From the NCBI GenBank assembly GCA_011317545.1, contig WUJK01000001.1, forward strand, positions 4,631,001 to 4,695,000: a DNA stretch of 64,000 bases, in the 5' to 3' direction. Origin of the DNA: Coniella vitis. Lineage: Eukaryota; Ascomycota; Sordariomycetes; Diaporthales; Schizoparmaceae. Position 1 is the first letter of the stretch; the number at the start of each line of letters is the position of its first letter. Below, in pieces: positions 34,483 through 47,375 of this stretch. A program made the position numbers and the translations under genes. The notes under the pieces were generated by a model. The model ran no database searches. It saw only the letters and a program-made list of their open reading frames with translations, and was not told the DNA's origin.

Positions 34483-37400
34483 TTCTGAACTTCTTTTCCA
34501 AGGGTGCAAACCGGCAAGAATAAGAATGCTATCCACCCGACGCTCTTTTCGTATTAGTCGCGCTAATACTACGCTAACGTAGCGAATTTCCTCAGAATCT
34601 CCAAATACAGCTGTTATAACTAAATAACGCCTTCGCGAAGAGGCTAAAGTAGACGCATTATTACGGCTCTAAGATATTAAGCAGCGCTTACGCACTAAAC
34701 GTATACGCTTAGCGTAAAAGAATAGATCCTCTAATTATATTTACCTATTACCAGCTAGCTATAAGGTTTCTTCTTTATCTACGATACTTCCACGCAGTAA
34801 TTTATCACCCCTAAGTAGAGCTATACCCACTCTTTCCAGATATAATAGTTCTTTATCTGCCTCTTAATTAGAAAACACCGTTAACGATGCATCTCTTACC
34901 CTTTTACGTAGTATACCGAACCTAATATATAGAGGAATTAGTCTAATAGAATTTCAAGCTTTTAAATTTAACCTTATATATCGATTTAAGATATATAGTA
35001 TTATTAACGAAGACTATAAATCTTATTATACTACCGGTTGTTTAAGAGATAATATAAAATGCTATTAGGTTAGTTATCTTATACGTTAATGTAGGGAAAA
35101 TGGTGCTAAGGCGAAAATATCCCTACCTAATCTTTTGGAAATTCTTAAGAAATAATACTCTAATCCTAAGACTCGCGTACTTATTACGTCTTCGAAGCTT
35201 TTACAACTTATATAAGGTCGAGATAAAGTAGTTACGGATTTCGTATAACGTTTTAATAAAATCGAATTGGATAATCTAGCTCCTTTAGAAGGATTAGCTC
35301 GTATTATAGCCTTTATTACTCGGCTACGCCCTAAGTTACGGATTATACTCGGCTCTTAAGCAACGTTACCGTAGGAATAAGAGCTTACTATTAGTTTAAT
35401 ATAACGATTCGAATTAATATAAAAAGATGGTTAACCTTAACCTGCGCGAACCTCGCGAGAACGTAGGACTTGCTTTATATATAGGGAGTCTAGTTATATT
35501 ACAACCCATTATCCTAAGAAAGCTACTAAGAATTCGCCACTTTCTATATTATTAATTAACTTATCTTTACCCCCTAAGCGTAATACTAACGATTCCGCTA
35601 CGTTAACGTACCCAACTCGTAACTATAGTATTCGATATTATAATTATAACTAATAAGGCTATCGATAAGCAACTTACCTATAGAACCCGTAGCGAATTTA
35701 TTACGTTTGCGGGGAGGATAACTATACTTCTGCTAAATATCCTAAAGCTTATTGCCGAACTTATTAAACAGCAGGCTATACTATAATCGCATACCTAAAA
35801 TTATAACGAATTTCGAATATTACCTACGATATAGCTTATACGTAAAGTTCTAGCTAGGAATACGCTAGGCAGGATTATCCTCGTTTGATTATTAAAGCTA
35901 ATGTAATTTTAAGTGAAATATTATAATTTATAGAAAAAGAAGCGCTTGTTAACTTAGGCGTAGAGGAGAACCTACTTATACGCAACTTATTCGAATAAGT
36001 TCTACAACTTTATATTAGACTAAGTGTTCTACTGGTTACCTTTAATAGTATACTAATAAAAACTTTGGGTTCTGTTTTATTAGATTTATTAGTTACTAAT
36101 TCCTTAGGCGTTACGAGAACATAGCGTTATCGCTTCTCTATTATTAAAAAAGCACCCTTCCTAATTATATTGGGTTTTCCTTGGCTTATTTCTGCGAATC
36201 CTTAAATTGATTAGGCTACTAGGTATTGGAGATGGCTACTATATATATCCAAGTTAGTACTTACTGCGTCTACGCAGGAAATACGCGACGTACGCGCAAT
36301 ATTTGCTATATAAAGCGTACCTACTGTTCCTTTATATTTGTCTAAAAAGGAAGTTGAAAAACCTATTCCTAGTTTACCTAGCGAATACGTAGACTTTAAG
36401 GATATTATATATATAGATCCCAATGCACCTTTACTAGTACGAACGGTTTTAGACTATACTATTAATCTGGAAAAGGGTGCGATACCTCTATAGGGACCTA
36501 TTTATATACTTACTATGTTAGAGCTGGAAAATCTTAGGGAATACTTATAGAAAATATAGGCTAGAGGTCTTATTCGCTATTCTATTAGTCCTATAGGAGC
36601 TCCTATTATTTTTGTACTAAAAAAGGGCGGGGAGTTACGCCTCTATATTAATTATCGTACTTTAAATAAGCTAATACGTAAGAATCGCGTACCTTTACCC
36701 TTAATTTTAGAAGTTCTGGATTAATTGTTATATACTGCTATTTATACTAAGCTTAACTTAAAAGATGCTTATTACTATATACGAATTAAGGAAGGTGATG
36801 AATAGAAGATTGCTTTTCGTACTAAATACGGGTATTTTAAGTACCTTATTTTACTAATAGGTTTAACTAATTCTCCTATAACTTTTTAATCTTATATTAA
36901 TCGAGTTCTAGTTGGGCTTATTAATGTTATTTGTATTATCTACCTCGATAATATTCTGATTTTTAGTAAGGACCCCGTAATATATACGTAAGATATTCGT
37001 AGAGTGTTTGAACGATTACGTAAGTGGAAGTTATATATTAACCTTAAAAAATATGAATTTAATATATTAAAAGTTGAATTTCTGGGTTTCGTTATTACTC
37101 CTAAGGGAATTAGTATAGAATGTAGTAGAGTCGCTGCTATTAAGCAATAGCCTAAGCCTGCGTATATTAAAGATATCTAAGTATTTTTAGGCTTTACTGG
37201 TTTTTATAGGCGTTTTATTCGGAATTATTCTCGTATTACTATACCTTTAACGCAGCTTTTACGCGGCGAGTATATTAGTACTTTTATTCTTAATTTCCGA
37301 TAGCGTTTTATATTCCGAACGTTATATGCCCGTTTTACTATCGCTTTATTATTACGCTATTTCAACCCTGCTTTGCTAATACGTATAGAAACAGATACGT

Positions 37401-37786
37401 CTTAGTAAGCTATTAGAGTTATTTTATTATAGTTATTTAATATAGTTTAGTATCTAATTGCTTTTCGCTCTAAAAAGTTAACTTTAGTTAAAGCCCGTTA
37501 TAGTATAGGAGACTAGGAACTACTTGCTATTATTAACGTAGCGTTAAACTGGCGTTAATACCTCTTATACGTATAAACTCTAGTTATTATTAAGACTAAT
37601 TACTTAAATTAGAGTTTTTGGGAAATAAAAAGACAGCTATTAGCAAGGCAAGTACGATAGTTATAGCTTTTAAGCAACTATAACTTTACTATTGTTTATC
37701 AACCTAGTCGATTAAATCCTATAGACGGACTATTACGGCGTTCTGATTATCGTAGTAGCGCGAAAGCTGATAAGGAGCTACGTATA
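34483..37786 (+). pseudogene. Gypsy-2 gag-pol: gag, zinc knuckle, protease, reverse transcriptase, RNase H
   Basis: The reading frame is recognisable but broken by TAG/TAA. Gag occupies the start. A CCHC-like knuckle lies near 35640-35760. The protease (ALVNLGVEENLL, expected Asp changed to Asn) is near 35945-35985. Reverse transcriptase is near 36480-37140, with Y-L-D-N at the catalytic box (36940-36951) followed by ILIF. RNase H starts near 37380 (IETDTS). The lost catalytic Asp and the stops both fit TpG to TpA changes. Confidence 0.85.
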
Positions 37787-38376
37787 CTTAGCGATTTTAT
37801 TATATAGGTATCTAAAGACCTAGTATAATTAAAACGGACTTGCCGAAATAACGAACTAAGTACTAAAGAGGTATAGTCCACTATAGGGTTAATAAGTTCT
37901 GGTTTATAGATAAGCTGCGAATATATAGTCTTAGAGTATATTTTGGATAACCTGAGTAGTGCTATCTCGTTAGCAGACGAAGGAGGTAGTATCTATAAGA
38001 TTGGATCCAGAAATTATGTCCCGTATAGGTTACTAAGTTGCTTGGAAGCAGCGGTAAAGTATATAGGACGGAGAGCTTACCTTTTAATAATATGTACTCT
38101 CGGATAGAGACTGAAGACCTCTGAGCGGAGTTATTGGACTGCGCAATCTGAGCTTAAACTATGCGTTGGTTCTGCAGTTTACCTGCTTGGAAGTAGGCCT
38201 CGCGACCCTACTATCCTTCCGTACGCGCAACTTCAACGCATTGCGGTAATAGCTTTATAGCTAGATAAACCTCTCTATATTAAGGTTAAGAATACACAAT
38301 AAAGCGATCCATTTGTAGTATCCGACGAATGGAAAGTATATGGGATCCGTATAAGAAACGTATGGAATACTCAATA
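37787..38376 (+). pseudogene. Gypsy-2 RNase H to integrase linker
   Basis: Collinear with 50213-50806 in Gypsy-1. CpA/TpG are well preserved. It ends at ACTCAATA, where the Helitron begins, and the Gypsy-2 frame resumes at 45948 with TGGACTCTTG. Confidence 0.8.
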
Positions 38377-38403
38377 CGAGCACCTTCGCTTTGCTACGGT
38401 TCG

Positions 38404-38417
38404 CCGCCCACGGGCGG
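38404..38417 (-). terminator. Helitron 3'-terminal hairpin
   Basis: CCGCCC-AC-GGGCGG forms a 6-bp GC stem 27 bases inside the 3' end. Helitrons carry such a hairpin near the 3' end, where it signals termination of strand transfer. Confidence 0.7.
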
Positions 38418-38689
38418 GACCCTTGCAGGGAGCTTTTAGTATCGAAAAATATATAGGGCTTTGATAATTCTATAGCATCTAATTAGTCTATATGCAAATC
38501 TGCCTACCGCGGAGCTTACGGCACCGTTATTATTAATATTCAAAGATACCGTGCCTTTTAAAAAGTACGCGTTCTTTCTAACGAAGTACGCGCTACGCCC
38601 AAATGTACATTTACTCTTTACAACAACAGCAACAATCGCCAACATACGCGCGAGCATAAATACGGTCAATTCGATCCATAAGAATACTA

Positions 38690-40770
38690 TCTCCTAATCT
38701 ATATATCCAAATTTGTTAATATCTACGGCCTTTACTAATATTTCAGATATCTTTATTACAGAACTTCTATTCCGTACCTCGCCAGAACCCAATATATCTA
38801 CTACCGTTGCGTCTGCTACCCCCGCTACGTATTAGACGCGTCTTAAGAGAGCGCGTCCAATACCGCACAGGGGAACTAGTAACTTAACTGCTGCTATTAC
38901 TACTACTATAGCTAGCCGTAACGCCGCTAACGGTGGCAACGGTAACTATAACGGCGACAACGATACGGACGGTAATAACAACAACGATAAGGACGGCGAT
39001 AATAATAATAATAACAACGATAACGACGGCGGCGATAATAATAATAACAACGATAACAATAACGATAACGTCAACGCCGACGATACAGGCGCATATAACA
39101 ACAATAATAACGACGGCGACAACGATGCGGACGGTGATAACAACAACAATAACGACGGCGACAACGATACAGACGGTGATAACAACAACAATAACGACGG
39201 CGACAACGATGCAGACGGTGATAATAACAATAATAATAATAACAACGATATAAGCGGTAATAGCGATAATAATAATAATAATAATAACGATAATAATAAT
39301 ATTCCTAACATCCCTCCGACTTAATTTAGTATTAGCGCCCAGCCTATAACTATTCCTAGCAACTAAGTGCCTGCTATCATCGCTCGATTCGGCCGAAGCA
39401 TTAAAAAACTACCGAAAACCCTCGATACCCTCGACTAATACTATAAAGCCGACGATAATAATACCAGTAACGTTATTCTCCGGCCCCTCGCTCGCATCAA
39501 ATTCAATCGTACTCAAACTATTAAGGGCTTTATAATACAATCATTAGGATAACCGGCTCCTATTCCTTACGTAAAATATACAGATAGTTGCAGGCCTTTT
39601 ATCGAATATATTAACTTTATTAATATTGCCTTTAATACTTATAGCAATTATTACTATAGTTCCGAGGGTAGTAAGTATAATCATTATATCAAAGTTATTA
39701 CTACTGCCGCCGCTAAAGTCGCCTTACTTAATACTAGTATATCTTCTATTACTATTTATATAACCTATATAGTATTAATTAATATACTAATAATCTTTTA
39801 TTATAGATAATAGTTAAATAGGTAAGACTCGTAAAGTATAGCAGACCGCTGCCCCCGCTATCGCCGCTAGTATATATTACCTTTTAATATATAATATTTG
39901 CAGAATCTATACCGCATTAATCATTATACTAACTACTATATACACAGATAATCCTTAAGTCAGCAAGAAGCGCAAATTACAACAGCCCCCCGCCGCCGCC
40001 GCCGCCGCCGCCGTCGCCCCCGCTATAAAGAAGATTAAGAAGACTAAGACTAGTAACAAAAAGAACAAAAAGATCACTAAGACTAATAGCAAAAACAATA
40101 ATAACAACGATAATAACGGCGAGAGTAGTTCCGACGATAATGATAATCTATATAGATTCCGATCCAACCCCGCCCGTAATACTCGTTAGCCGATGCTTAT
40201 AAAGCTAGCAAATAAGGCCAAGCTTACTAAATCTAAAACCACTACGAAGTATACTCTTAAAACGGGTGCCGCACCTCTATTAAAGAAGGCCACTACTACT
40301 ACTACTAAGACTAAAGCTGCTATTAAGCTACCTATAAATATCGCCGCCGTCGCCGCCCAACCGATGCCTTTACTATAGCAAATACAGCAGCCGTAACAAC
40401 CTTAGCCCTTCGCAATATTCCCGCCTAATACTTAATTTCCCTACGGTACCTACGGATTCCCTTAGTACCCTAGATTCTTCCCGTTCCCGCAGCCGCAGCT
40501 ATAGCCTATAATTCCTACTCAGCCGCCCGCAGCCCCAGCGCAGCCCTATGCCCCTACCGGCTATACTCTAATTACTATACCTAATACTATAATCTATAAC
40601 ATTCGCCGCAGCCTCCGTACTTTATAGGGCGTAGTACTTATACTACAAACGTTGGTTCCTACGCTATAAAGCTTAGTAGATACTATTAGCGATAATATTC
40701 CTAATAACGACGATAGCGACGATAATGCAATTATAATTATTAATCAGGAGGAATAAGCTTTACTATATTT
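38690..40770 (+). pseudogene. Helitron accessory reading frame, Asn/Asp/Gly-rich, opposite strand to RepHel
   Basis: An open frame running against the Rep/helicase gene is traceable from about 38740. A Ser/Thr/Pro-rich lead is followed by about 120 residues of Asn-Asp-Gly repeats (38936-39300). Next comes a more globular stretch (about 39360-39760, including FGRSIKKLPK and KFNRTQTIKG), then a Lys-rich and Ala-rich section (39965-40380) and a Pro/Gln-rich tail. Stops are mostly TAA/TAG at former CAA/CAG or TGG positions, and a probable frame or intron break lies near 39790-39950. I recognise no family. It could be a captured host gene or a Helitron-specific accessory protein. Confidence 0.45.
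38936..39300. repeat. GATAAC/AACAAT-type minisatellite in the Helitron
   Basis: Near-repeats of GGCGACAACGATGCAGACGG alternate with AAC/AAT triplets. On the plus strand they encode Asn/Asp/Gly repeats. The Leu-rich frame on the other strand is a by-product. Confidence 0.85.
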
Positions 40771-40849
40771 TAATTTTATAGGTTTTCTATATTAGGCCGG
40801 TTAATACCCTAATACCTATAGGACTAGAGTTTTACAAAAGAGTTTATTA

Positions 40850-43800
40850 AAAGTTTCGGTAGATATATATATAGGTTATAGAATAATTAATACTATTAAC
40901 CAACTTTATACTTATATTAAGCCTTATAGTTATATTATATTCTTATAAACTAATAACTCGTTATATATAATATTTTGCAACCGGGTCTTATTTACAGTCC
41001 GTAATATATATAAGCCGTTTACATTAGTAACGCGCGAGACTGCCATATAGAATTGACCGTACGAGAAAACCGGAACTCTAAGGTTAATACCTACTACCGT
41101 AAAAGACTAGCCTTAAGATTTATTAATTGTTATTGCAAAACACAACCGTACAGGGAATTGCAATCTTATAATCGGATACGGGGATTCTTGCGGCGTTGTT
41201 ATAAGCTTAATTCGGGGGATTAGGCGAACTTAGCTAATATTCTCTCCGGTTAGAATATATATAATAAGGCAATGTTTTTTCATCTTAATAATACTTAAAC
41301 GGGTACCGTTATAAAGTCTACCGTCTGGATTAAGGTTCCGTAGCAGAATAATCGGAGCCCCTAGCTTTATATAGAGATTTATAGGCGGTAGTAAGGCAAC
41401 TTCGAAGGACTATAAATATTCCGGGGGCAACTAAGGAGCAGGCTTATTCGCCGAGCTCGCTATAATCGTTATAGAAGACCGTAATACTATAATATCTCCT
41501 GGATACCGATTTAGCGTTACCGTATTAAGTTCGTTAATAATATTATTACGAGAGGTAAGAATATAACGATTAGCAAATATAGTAGGATTAGTTGGGCTAG
41601 CTTATAAGAGAGTTTCGGGATAAACTATAGTAAAGAAATCGGTAGTATAATCGTACGTAGAAATGCTATCCACAGGCTCAATAGATCCTTAGAGTTCCGG
41701 CTTATACGATAGGTCTTATAGCTATTTGATAAAGCTGGTATTTGCAGTATCAGCCGACCGTACCCGTATATTCTCAGTTAAACAACGGATACGGAGCTTC
41801 TTCTAAATCGCAGACCTCGAAAGTAAGGCTTAAATAACCTTTATACGGGACGCTTTAGGAATTACGGGGGGGATTTAAGTAAAATCACCACCTAGAATAA
41901 CCGGAATTCCACCGAAAAGAGAGGCTTCCCCCCGAATATCCTATAAAGTTCTATTAATAGCCTCGAAATAGTACCGATACTATATAGGAACTTTATCCCA
42001 GATAATTAATAACGTTTGTTTTAGTAAATCCGCTAAAATAGAGTTCTTACGGATATTATAAGTTAATGTTTTATAGACTTATAACGGAATCTTTAGGCGA
42101 GAATAAGATATACGACCACCTAGTAATAGTAAAGTAGTAATACCGGAGGATACTATATAAAGGACGACCTTTTATAAAGACCGAAAATATATAGCGAGAC
42201 CCTTATAAAGGTAGGTCTTTCCGGTACCTCCGGCTCCTTAAATAAAGTAATATATAATCTTTAGATCTCTTTCGATATATATAATAATTTCGGAGTAGTA
42301 TTCGGCTTACGTAGTATTAAAGTTAGTTATAATATTATTGCAAATATCCTGCTAGATAGCTGGAATATATACTATTTCTCGGGTAAGGAGCCGATTAATT
42401 CGTAAATACTGCTAATTATGCTTAGGCTAAGGTAAACTATACTATTATAATATCCTATTATTATTAAGGAGCATTTCGCTTACTAAATAAAGACCGAAAT
42501 TATAGTAAGCAGTTTACGAATCCCGTAAACGTTAAGATAAGTCGTTACGCTCCCGAATTCGGTAAGGTAGGTTATTACAGAGACCGTCTCGAAACTAAGT
42601 CTATAATCTTAGCGGATCTATAATATCCTCCGATAATAAAGCTATAATAAATAGCTACTATAAAGCGTAACTACTCTTAAAGCTCTAGGCTTCCTAGAAG
42701 TAGGATATCTACCGATTATTATCGTTAAGTAGACCTATAGCAGTATAAGCGGCTCGAAAAGTAGGATAAACCACCGAATTTATTATACGGGTATACTCGA
42801 AGGATTTAAGCCCGGGAAAAGTATAAAGTAGTAGATATAGAAAGTACGCTTTTCCTATAGTAGGAGGTATAAAATTCATACGACCTAAAGCTATACCACG
42901 TTAACGGGGTTTCCAGCTTCGTAAACTTTTTTGCTAAATATATTACCGGGGGAAATCGATATAGAAAGTATTTATAGCGCTCGATTTTACCGAATTATAC
43001 TTAAACTAACCTATAAGCTCCGACTTTAACCGTTATATAAGAGTATTAAGCTCTAATACCGCTAGATCGGCCCGAAAAAAGACCGGTTACTAATTTTCGA
43101 GATATACGGGCAGCTAAATAACTAGCGGATACTCCTCGTAGATAGGAAACTCAAATAGCTATATAATAGCCTCCGCGGGACTAATATACCGGTACTATAA
43201 ATAGTATATAATCTCGTTAATATTACCGTTTTCGTTGCGGAGTAAGATCGTTATTAGATCTATACCTTTATAAATATATTTATATATATATTTAACGGCT
43301 TTAATGCTTATATAGATCTTAATATTAATATAAGCCTAATACTTTCGGTAAAGATATAGATTATACGGGATAACCTAACGGTTATTAGCCTAAAGTCCAA
43401 TACTATTTATAGTCTTCTCGACCGAGATACTATTATTATAACGTCGATATATCGGATAGCTATCTCTAGGTATAGTTATTTCTTTAGTAAAAGCCTTTGG
43501 AAATCGTTTCGAGCATTTCGGTGCCTTTCCTAGCGTAAGCGGGTATATATAAGGATTAGTGGGATTTTACAAACCATAGGGCGTATATATTATTACTATA
43601 GTAATAAGATCCCGTAAAAGTCTATCTGGGTCCTTATCGGGGGTAGGAATCTTAGCTCGAATAATTCGATTAATATTTTCGGGAGATCGATAAAGGGAAG
43701 CTATAGTATCGGAAAGGAATAATAGGATATACTTATATAGTAACCCTCTTTTTTAGAACTCTATAGTCCAGATAATACCTATATAGCTACCGAAAATACC

Positions 43801-45540
43801 GCTATAAAGCTTATTAATTAAGGTAATAGACTTTAGGTGAAAAACCCTACCTATAATATCGGGTCGGTCTATAGTATTTTCTCCGGCGCCTAGCTTACGG
43901 GTAATCTCTAGCTAGTTAGGATTTATAGTTATTATAATAAAGAAAACTAGAGGGCTAAATACGCGTATAATTGCAATTAAGTCTTAATAATATTACTAAA
44001 TAAACCGAGTACCGCTTATATAAGTTATAGGAAGAACGATACGCCTACTAACGTTAGTAGCATCTCTATTACTATTTTACAGCTAATCTATTAGCCTATT
44101 ATATAGGTCTGCCCGAATCTTACGTTAATTAAGCTTAAACTATTATAGCTTCTACTAATTACCGTAAGCCTAAAGATCGACTAAAAACTATTAAAAAAGC
44201 CTCCGAAACCGAAACGGGATATAAGGCTATTATACCCTAGGATATAGAATATAACGGTAGTAATCTCGCTAGCCGATTCTATCCCGTTTTCTGCCCTAAT
44301 CCCGTAAATTATATAACCGTAAAGCCTAATAAAAACCCGTATTACTATAAGGGAATAGCAGAGGATATATAAGGGGTAGATATACCGGATAAGTTAAAGA
44401 GATAGTAGTAAAGCAAGGGTTAAGAACTCCTATAGCGGATTTTTCGGCTAGAATAATATCGCGAAAAGAAGCCTCCTCGCGCTCTATAGGAATAATAATA
44501 GTAATCTTATTTATAATAGGTAGGTTAAATCGGCGGTAATTAGTACCTTCTTCGATAATTAATTATATTTACGGGTTAAGCAAGATCTGTTAGTAAGTAT
44601 AGCGGCTTTATAATAATCTCTCGTAGGCGGTAAGATATATCGAAATAAACCGATTATTATACTATAGATACTCCGTAATATCCTAAAGCACCGTAAACCT
44701 TAAGTTTTTATTCTATATACTACGTAGCTCCGTAGTAATTAGCGGATCGAAAAAGTAGAGCTATATAAACCGCGGAGTAGAGATCCCTTATAGTTATAAC
44801 GGGCCGTAATAATAATAAAGAGCACCTTAAATCTAATAATCGATATAGCTAGTATATAGACTATACCGTACTTCTTTCCTAGATATCGATATAAAGGCGA
44901 AAGTATTATTATATTCTCGTATATGCTTCCGAAAGTTTGCAGACTCTAGAGTATCGCTATAGAGCAGTTATAGCAAGAACCTCGGAATTAGTATAAAGAG
45001 AGGAAGAATAATATCGCCTTAGTTACAGTATTTGCCAAACTTAGGATCCCGTAATAATAATTGCTATAAATATATTAGCAGAATTTACGGAATATTCGAC
45101 TAATATATAATGCTTATAGCTAGCCGTTTATCTTTCCAGTATAAAGCATTATAATAATTATATATAATATCTATAGGTCCTAGATCGTAGATAGGTTCCG
45201 TTTCTATTAATATTATTAGAATCCAGCCCTTAGGGTTACCGACTTATAGAGGCTATAAATTCTATAGACCGCTCCGGCGGGACCGTAATTCTCGCTATAT
45301 AAGCGGTTTATTCTATAGCTATATAGAGGGTTTATTTTACAACTATAAATTAGGTAATATTGAAAGTTCCGGCGGTTATATAGGAGCTATAGGTTGCCGT
45401 CGGAGTCGTATATCTTTATAAGACTTATAGGTTGAATAAGGTACGCCGTTTCTCTATAAAGGAAAGTTAGAAGTAGGACGCTAATAACGGTACGTATTGC
45501 AAAAGGAGGATTTAAAGGACCGAACCGGCCTTATACGGCG
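40850..45540 (-). pseudogene. Helitron Rep/helicase (RepHel), RIP-inactivated
   Basis: Read on the minus strand. The Rep nuclease region at about 43960-43735 shows ITINPNWPEITRKL-like sequence (with a stop at the Trp), DRPDIIGRVFHLK and an IEF*KRGLLYKYILLF-type motif typical of Helitron Rep. The Pif1-family SF1B helicase follows: Walker A GAGGTGKT at 42237-42214, then LIIWDKVPI (Walker B region, Glu changed to Lys), GGIPVILGGDFT near 41915-41878, and the C-terminal motif FSYGQFYMAVSRVTN near 41067-41023. Many former Gln/Trp codons are stops. The role in life was rolling-circle transposition (nicking and unwinding). Limits are approximate. Confidence 0.88.
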
Positions 45541-45947
45541 TTATCGAGGAGGTATTAGGGGTGGAATCAAAAAAAGGCACTATAAACTTTATAAAACTAG
45601 TGCTATAAACTTTACAAAGCTATAGCAGGCAAGTGATTTATAGAGATTTACGGAGGCTTAAGAATAAACTTAGTAATTATAGCAGATTAAAGAGTAGATT
45701 ATATTAGTAAAGAATATTTACGGTAGATACGGGCGATTTATTTGCGGTAGATATAGGCGATTTAAAAAGCTTATAGGCGTAAATACTAACAGTTAAGTAT
45801 ATACAAATATTGCAATTTACAGCTAATATAGGTGGCGCTATTAACAATTAGTTAGGGCTGCTATAGGTTTTGCGGGCCGTTTTGGTTATATGCACTAACG
45901 CCTTAACCGGACTTTGTGGATACTAAGCTGTAGTATATAGATTAGGA

Positions 45948-47375
45948 TGGACTCTTGATGATGAAGGACCAACTTTACGTGCCTTAGGTGCCCGTACTCC
46001 GAAGAGAATTGTTGTTAGCATACTACGATAATGCAACTACAGGTTATTTCGGCTTTGATAAATCTTACAAGTTGCTTAAACGCTGCTACTTTTAGCCTTC
46101 CATACGCAAGGATATAAAATAATATATTAATACCTATGCAGTTTATCAACGAGCTAAAGCTGCAACTTACCGCCCTTATAGCTTATTAGCAGCGTTACCG
46201 GTGCCTATACGCCCTTAGCAGGAAATTTCGATGGATTTTATTACTGAATTGCCAGTATCTATAGGAAGCAACGGAAAAGCCTATGATTTAATTCTGGTTA
46301 TCGTGGATCGTTATACAAAATATGGATTATATATACCAACTATAACTCGACTTATAAGTAGCGGACTCGCAGACTTAGTCGTACGATATATATTTCAATT
46401 TTTTGGAATACCAGATGGAATTATTTCCGATAGAGGAAGCCTATTCACAAGTACCTTTTGGAGTTCTTTCTGCTATTACTTGGCGATAAAGCGGCGTCTT
46501 AGCACCGTAATGCATCCACAAACGGATAGTTAAACGGAGCGCCTAAATCAAACTTTGGAACTTTACTTACGCATATATTGTGACATTAAATAAGCAGATT
46601 GGACGTAACATTTACCTATAGCTCAATTTACTTATAACAACGTACTATATTTATTAACTTCTTTATTACCTACTTATACCTTAATAGGATATAACCCTTG
46701 TTTACCCTCTAACTGTCCTAGTCACCTAAAAATAGTAGCACCAGCCGCTACAGAGAGAATAACAGCCCTATTAGAGGAACGCGTTACTATAGAGTAATAT
46801 TTACGTAATGCTTAAGCCAGTTATACCAAATAGTATAATGCAAAGCATATAGATAAAAGATTTACACCTAACCAACTCGTCCTGATCTTAGCGAAGAACT
46901 TGCGATAACGCTATCTATCAGCAAAGCTGGCAGACAAATACCTTGGTCTATTTCGAGTATTAGAGGTAGTTGGAGCGTACGGATTGGTATACCGGTTGGA
47001 GCTACTAAAAGCTTACAAAGTTCACGATGTTTTTCATATCTCTGCGTTAAAGCAATTTATTAGTAGAGAAGGCGATAATCCTAAGCCCCGACCTGAAATT
47101 AATATTAAAGGTAAAGAATATTTTAAAGTCGAAGCAATTCTTATACATCGAGGTCCTAAAAAACAACGCCAATTTTTTATTCGATAGAAGGGTTATAATA
47201 GCGAAAACGATACGTAGGAGCCGCGTTAACACATTAATAATAGAGAAATAATTCAAAAATATGAAATGCAATTAATAGCAAAACGAAAAAGCACGAAAAA
47301 TCAAAACTAATCTAAATAATCAACTAGCGAAAATAATAGCGTATCGTAACGATTAAGCAGCGCAAAATATACTCA
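45948..47375 (+). pseudogene. Gypsy-2 integrase with C-terminal chromodomain
   Basis: Begins with the zinc-binding region (about 46010-46190) and continues to the catalytic core: MDFITELP (46231, first Asp), GIISDRGSLF (about 46415-46445, second Asp) and TERLNQTLE (about 46533-46560, Glu) just after one stop. A chromodomain lies at about 47110-47235 (VEAILIHRG ... FFIR, stop, KGYNSEND), where the stop replaces a Trp codon (TGG to TAG). Chromodomains of this clade bind H3K9-methylated chromatin and direct integration there. Few stops remain, so this is the best-preserved part of the block. Confidence 0.88.

Larger units (their letters stand above)
38377..45947 (-). mobile_element. Helitron rolling-circle transposon, 7,571 bp, inserted in Gypsy-2
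   Basis: Bounds come from comparison with the empty site in Gypsy-1 (50801-50808). Read on the minus strand, the insertion falls between A and T with no target duplication, the Helitron rule. The element starts TCCTAATC at 45947 and ends GGTGCTCG at 38377. A 14-base hairpin (38404-38417) lies 27 bases from the 3' end. The 3' terminus is CTCG rather than the canonical CTRR. It encodes a Rep/helicase on the minus strand and an accessory frame on the plus strand, both full of RIP stops. The exact ends could shift by one base because of junction ambiguity. Confidence 0.88.

Noticed and set aside
38946..39311. Leu/Ser-rich minus-strand frame
   Set aside because: It is the reverse of the Asn/Asp-coding minisatellite in the Helitron.
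46231..46533. Independent 100-residue gene
   Set aside because: It is the integrase core of Gypsy-2 between two RIP stops.
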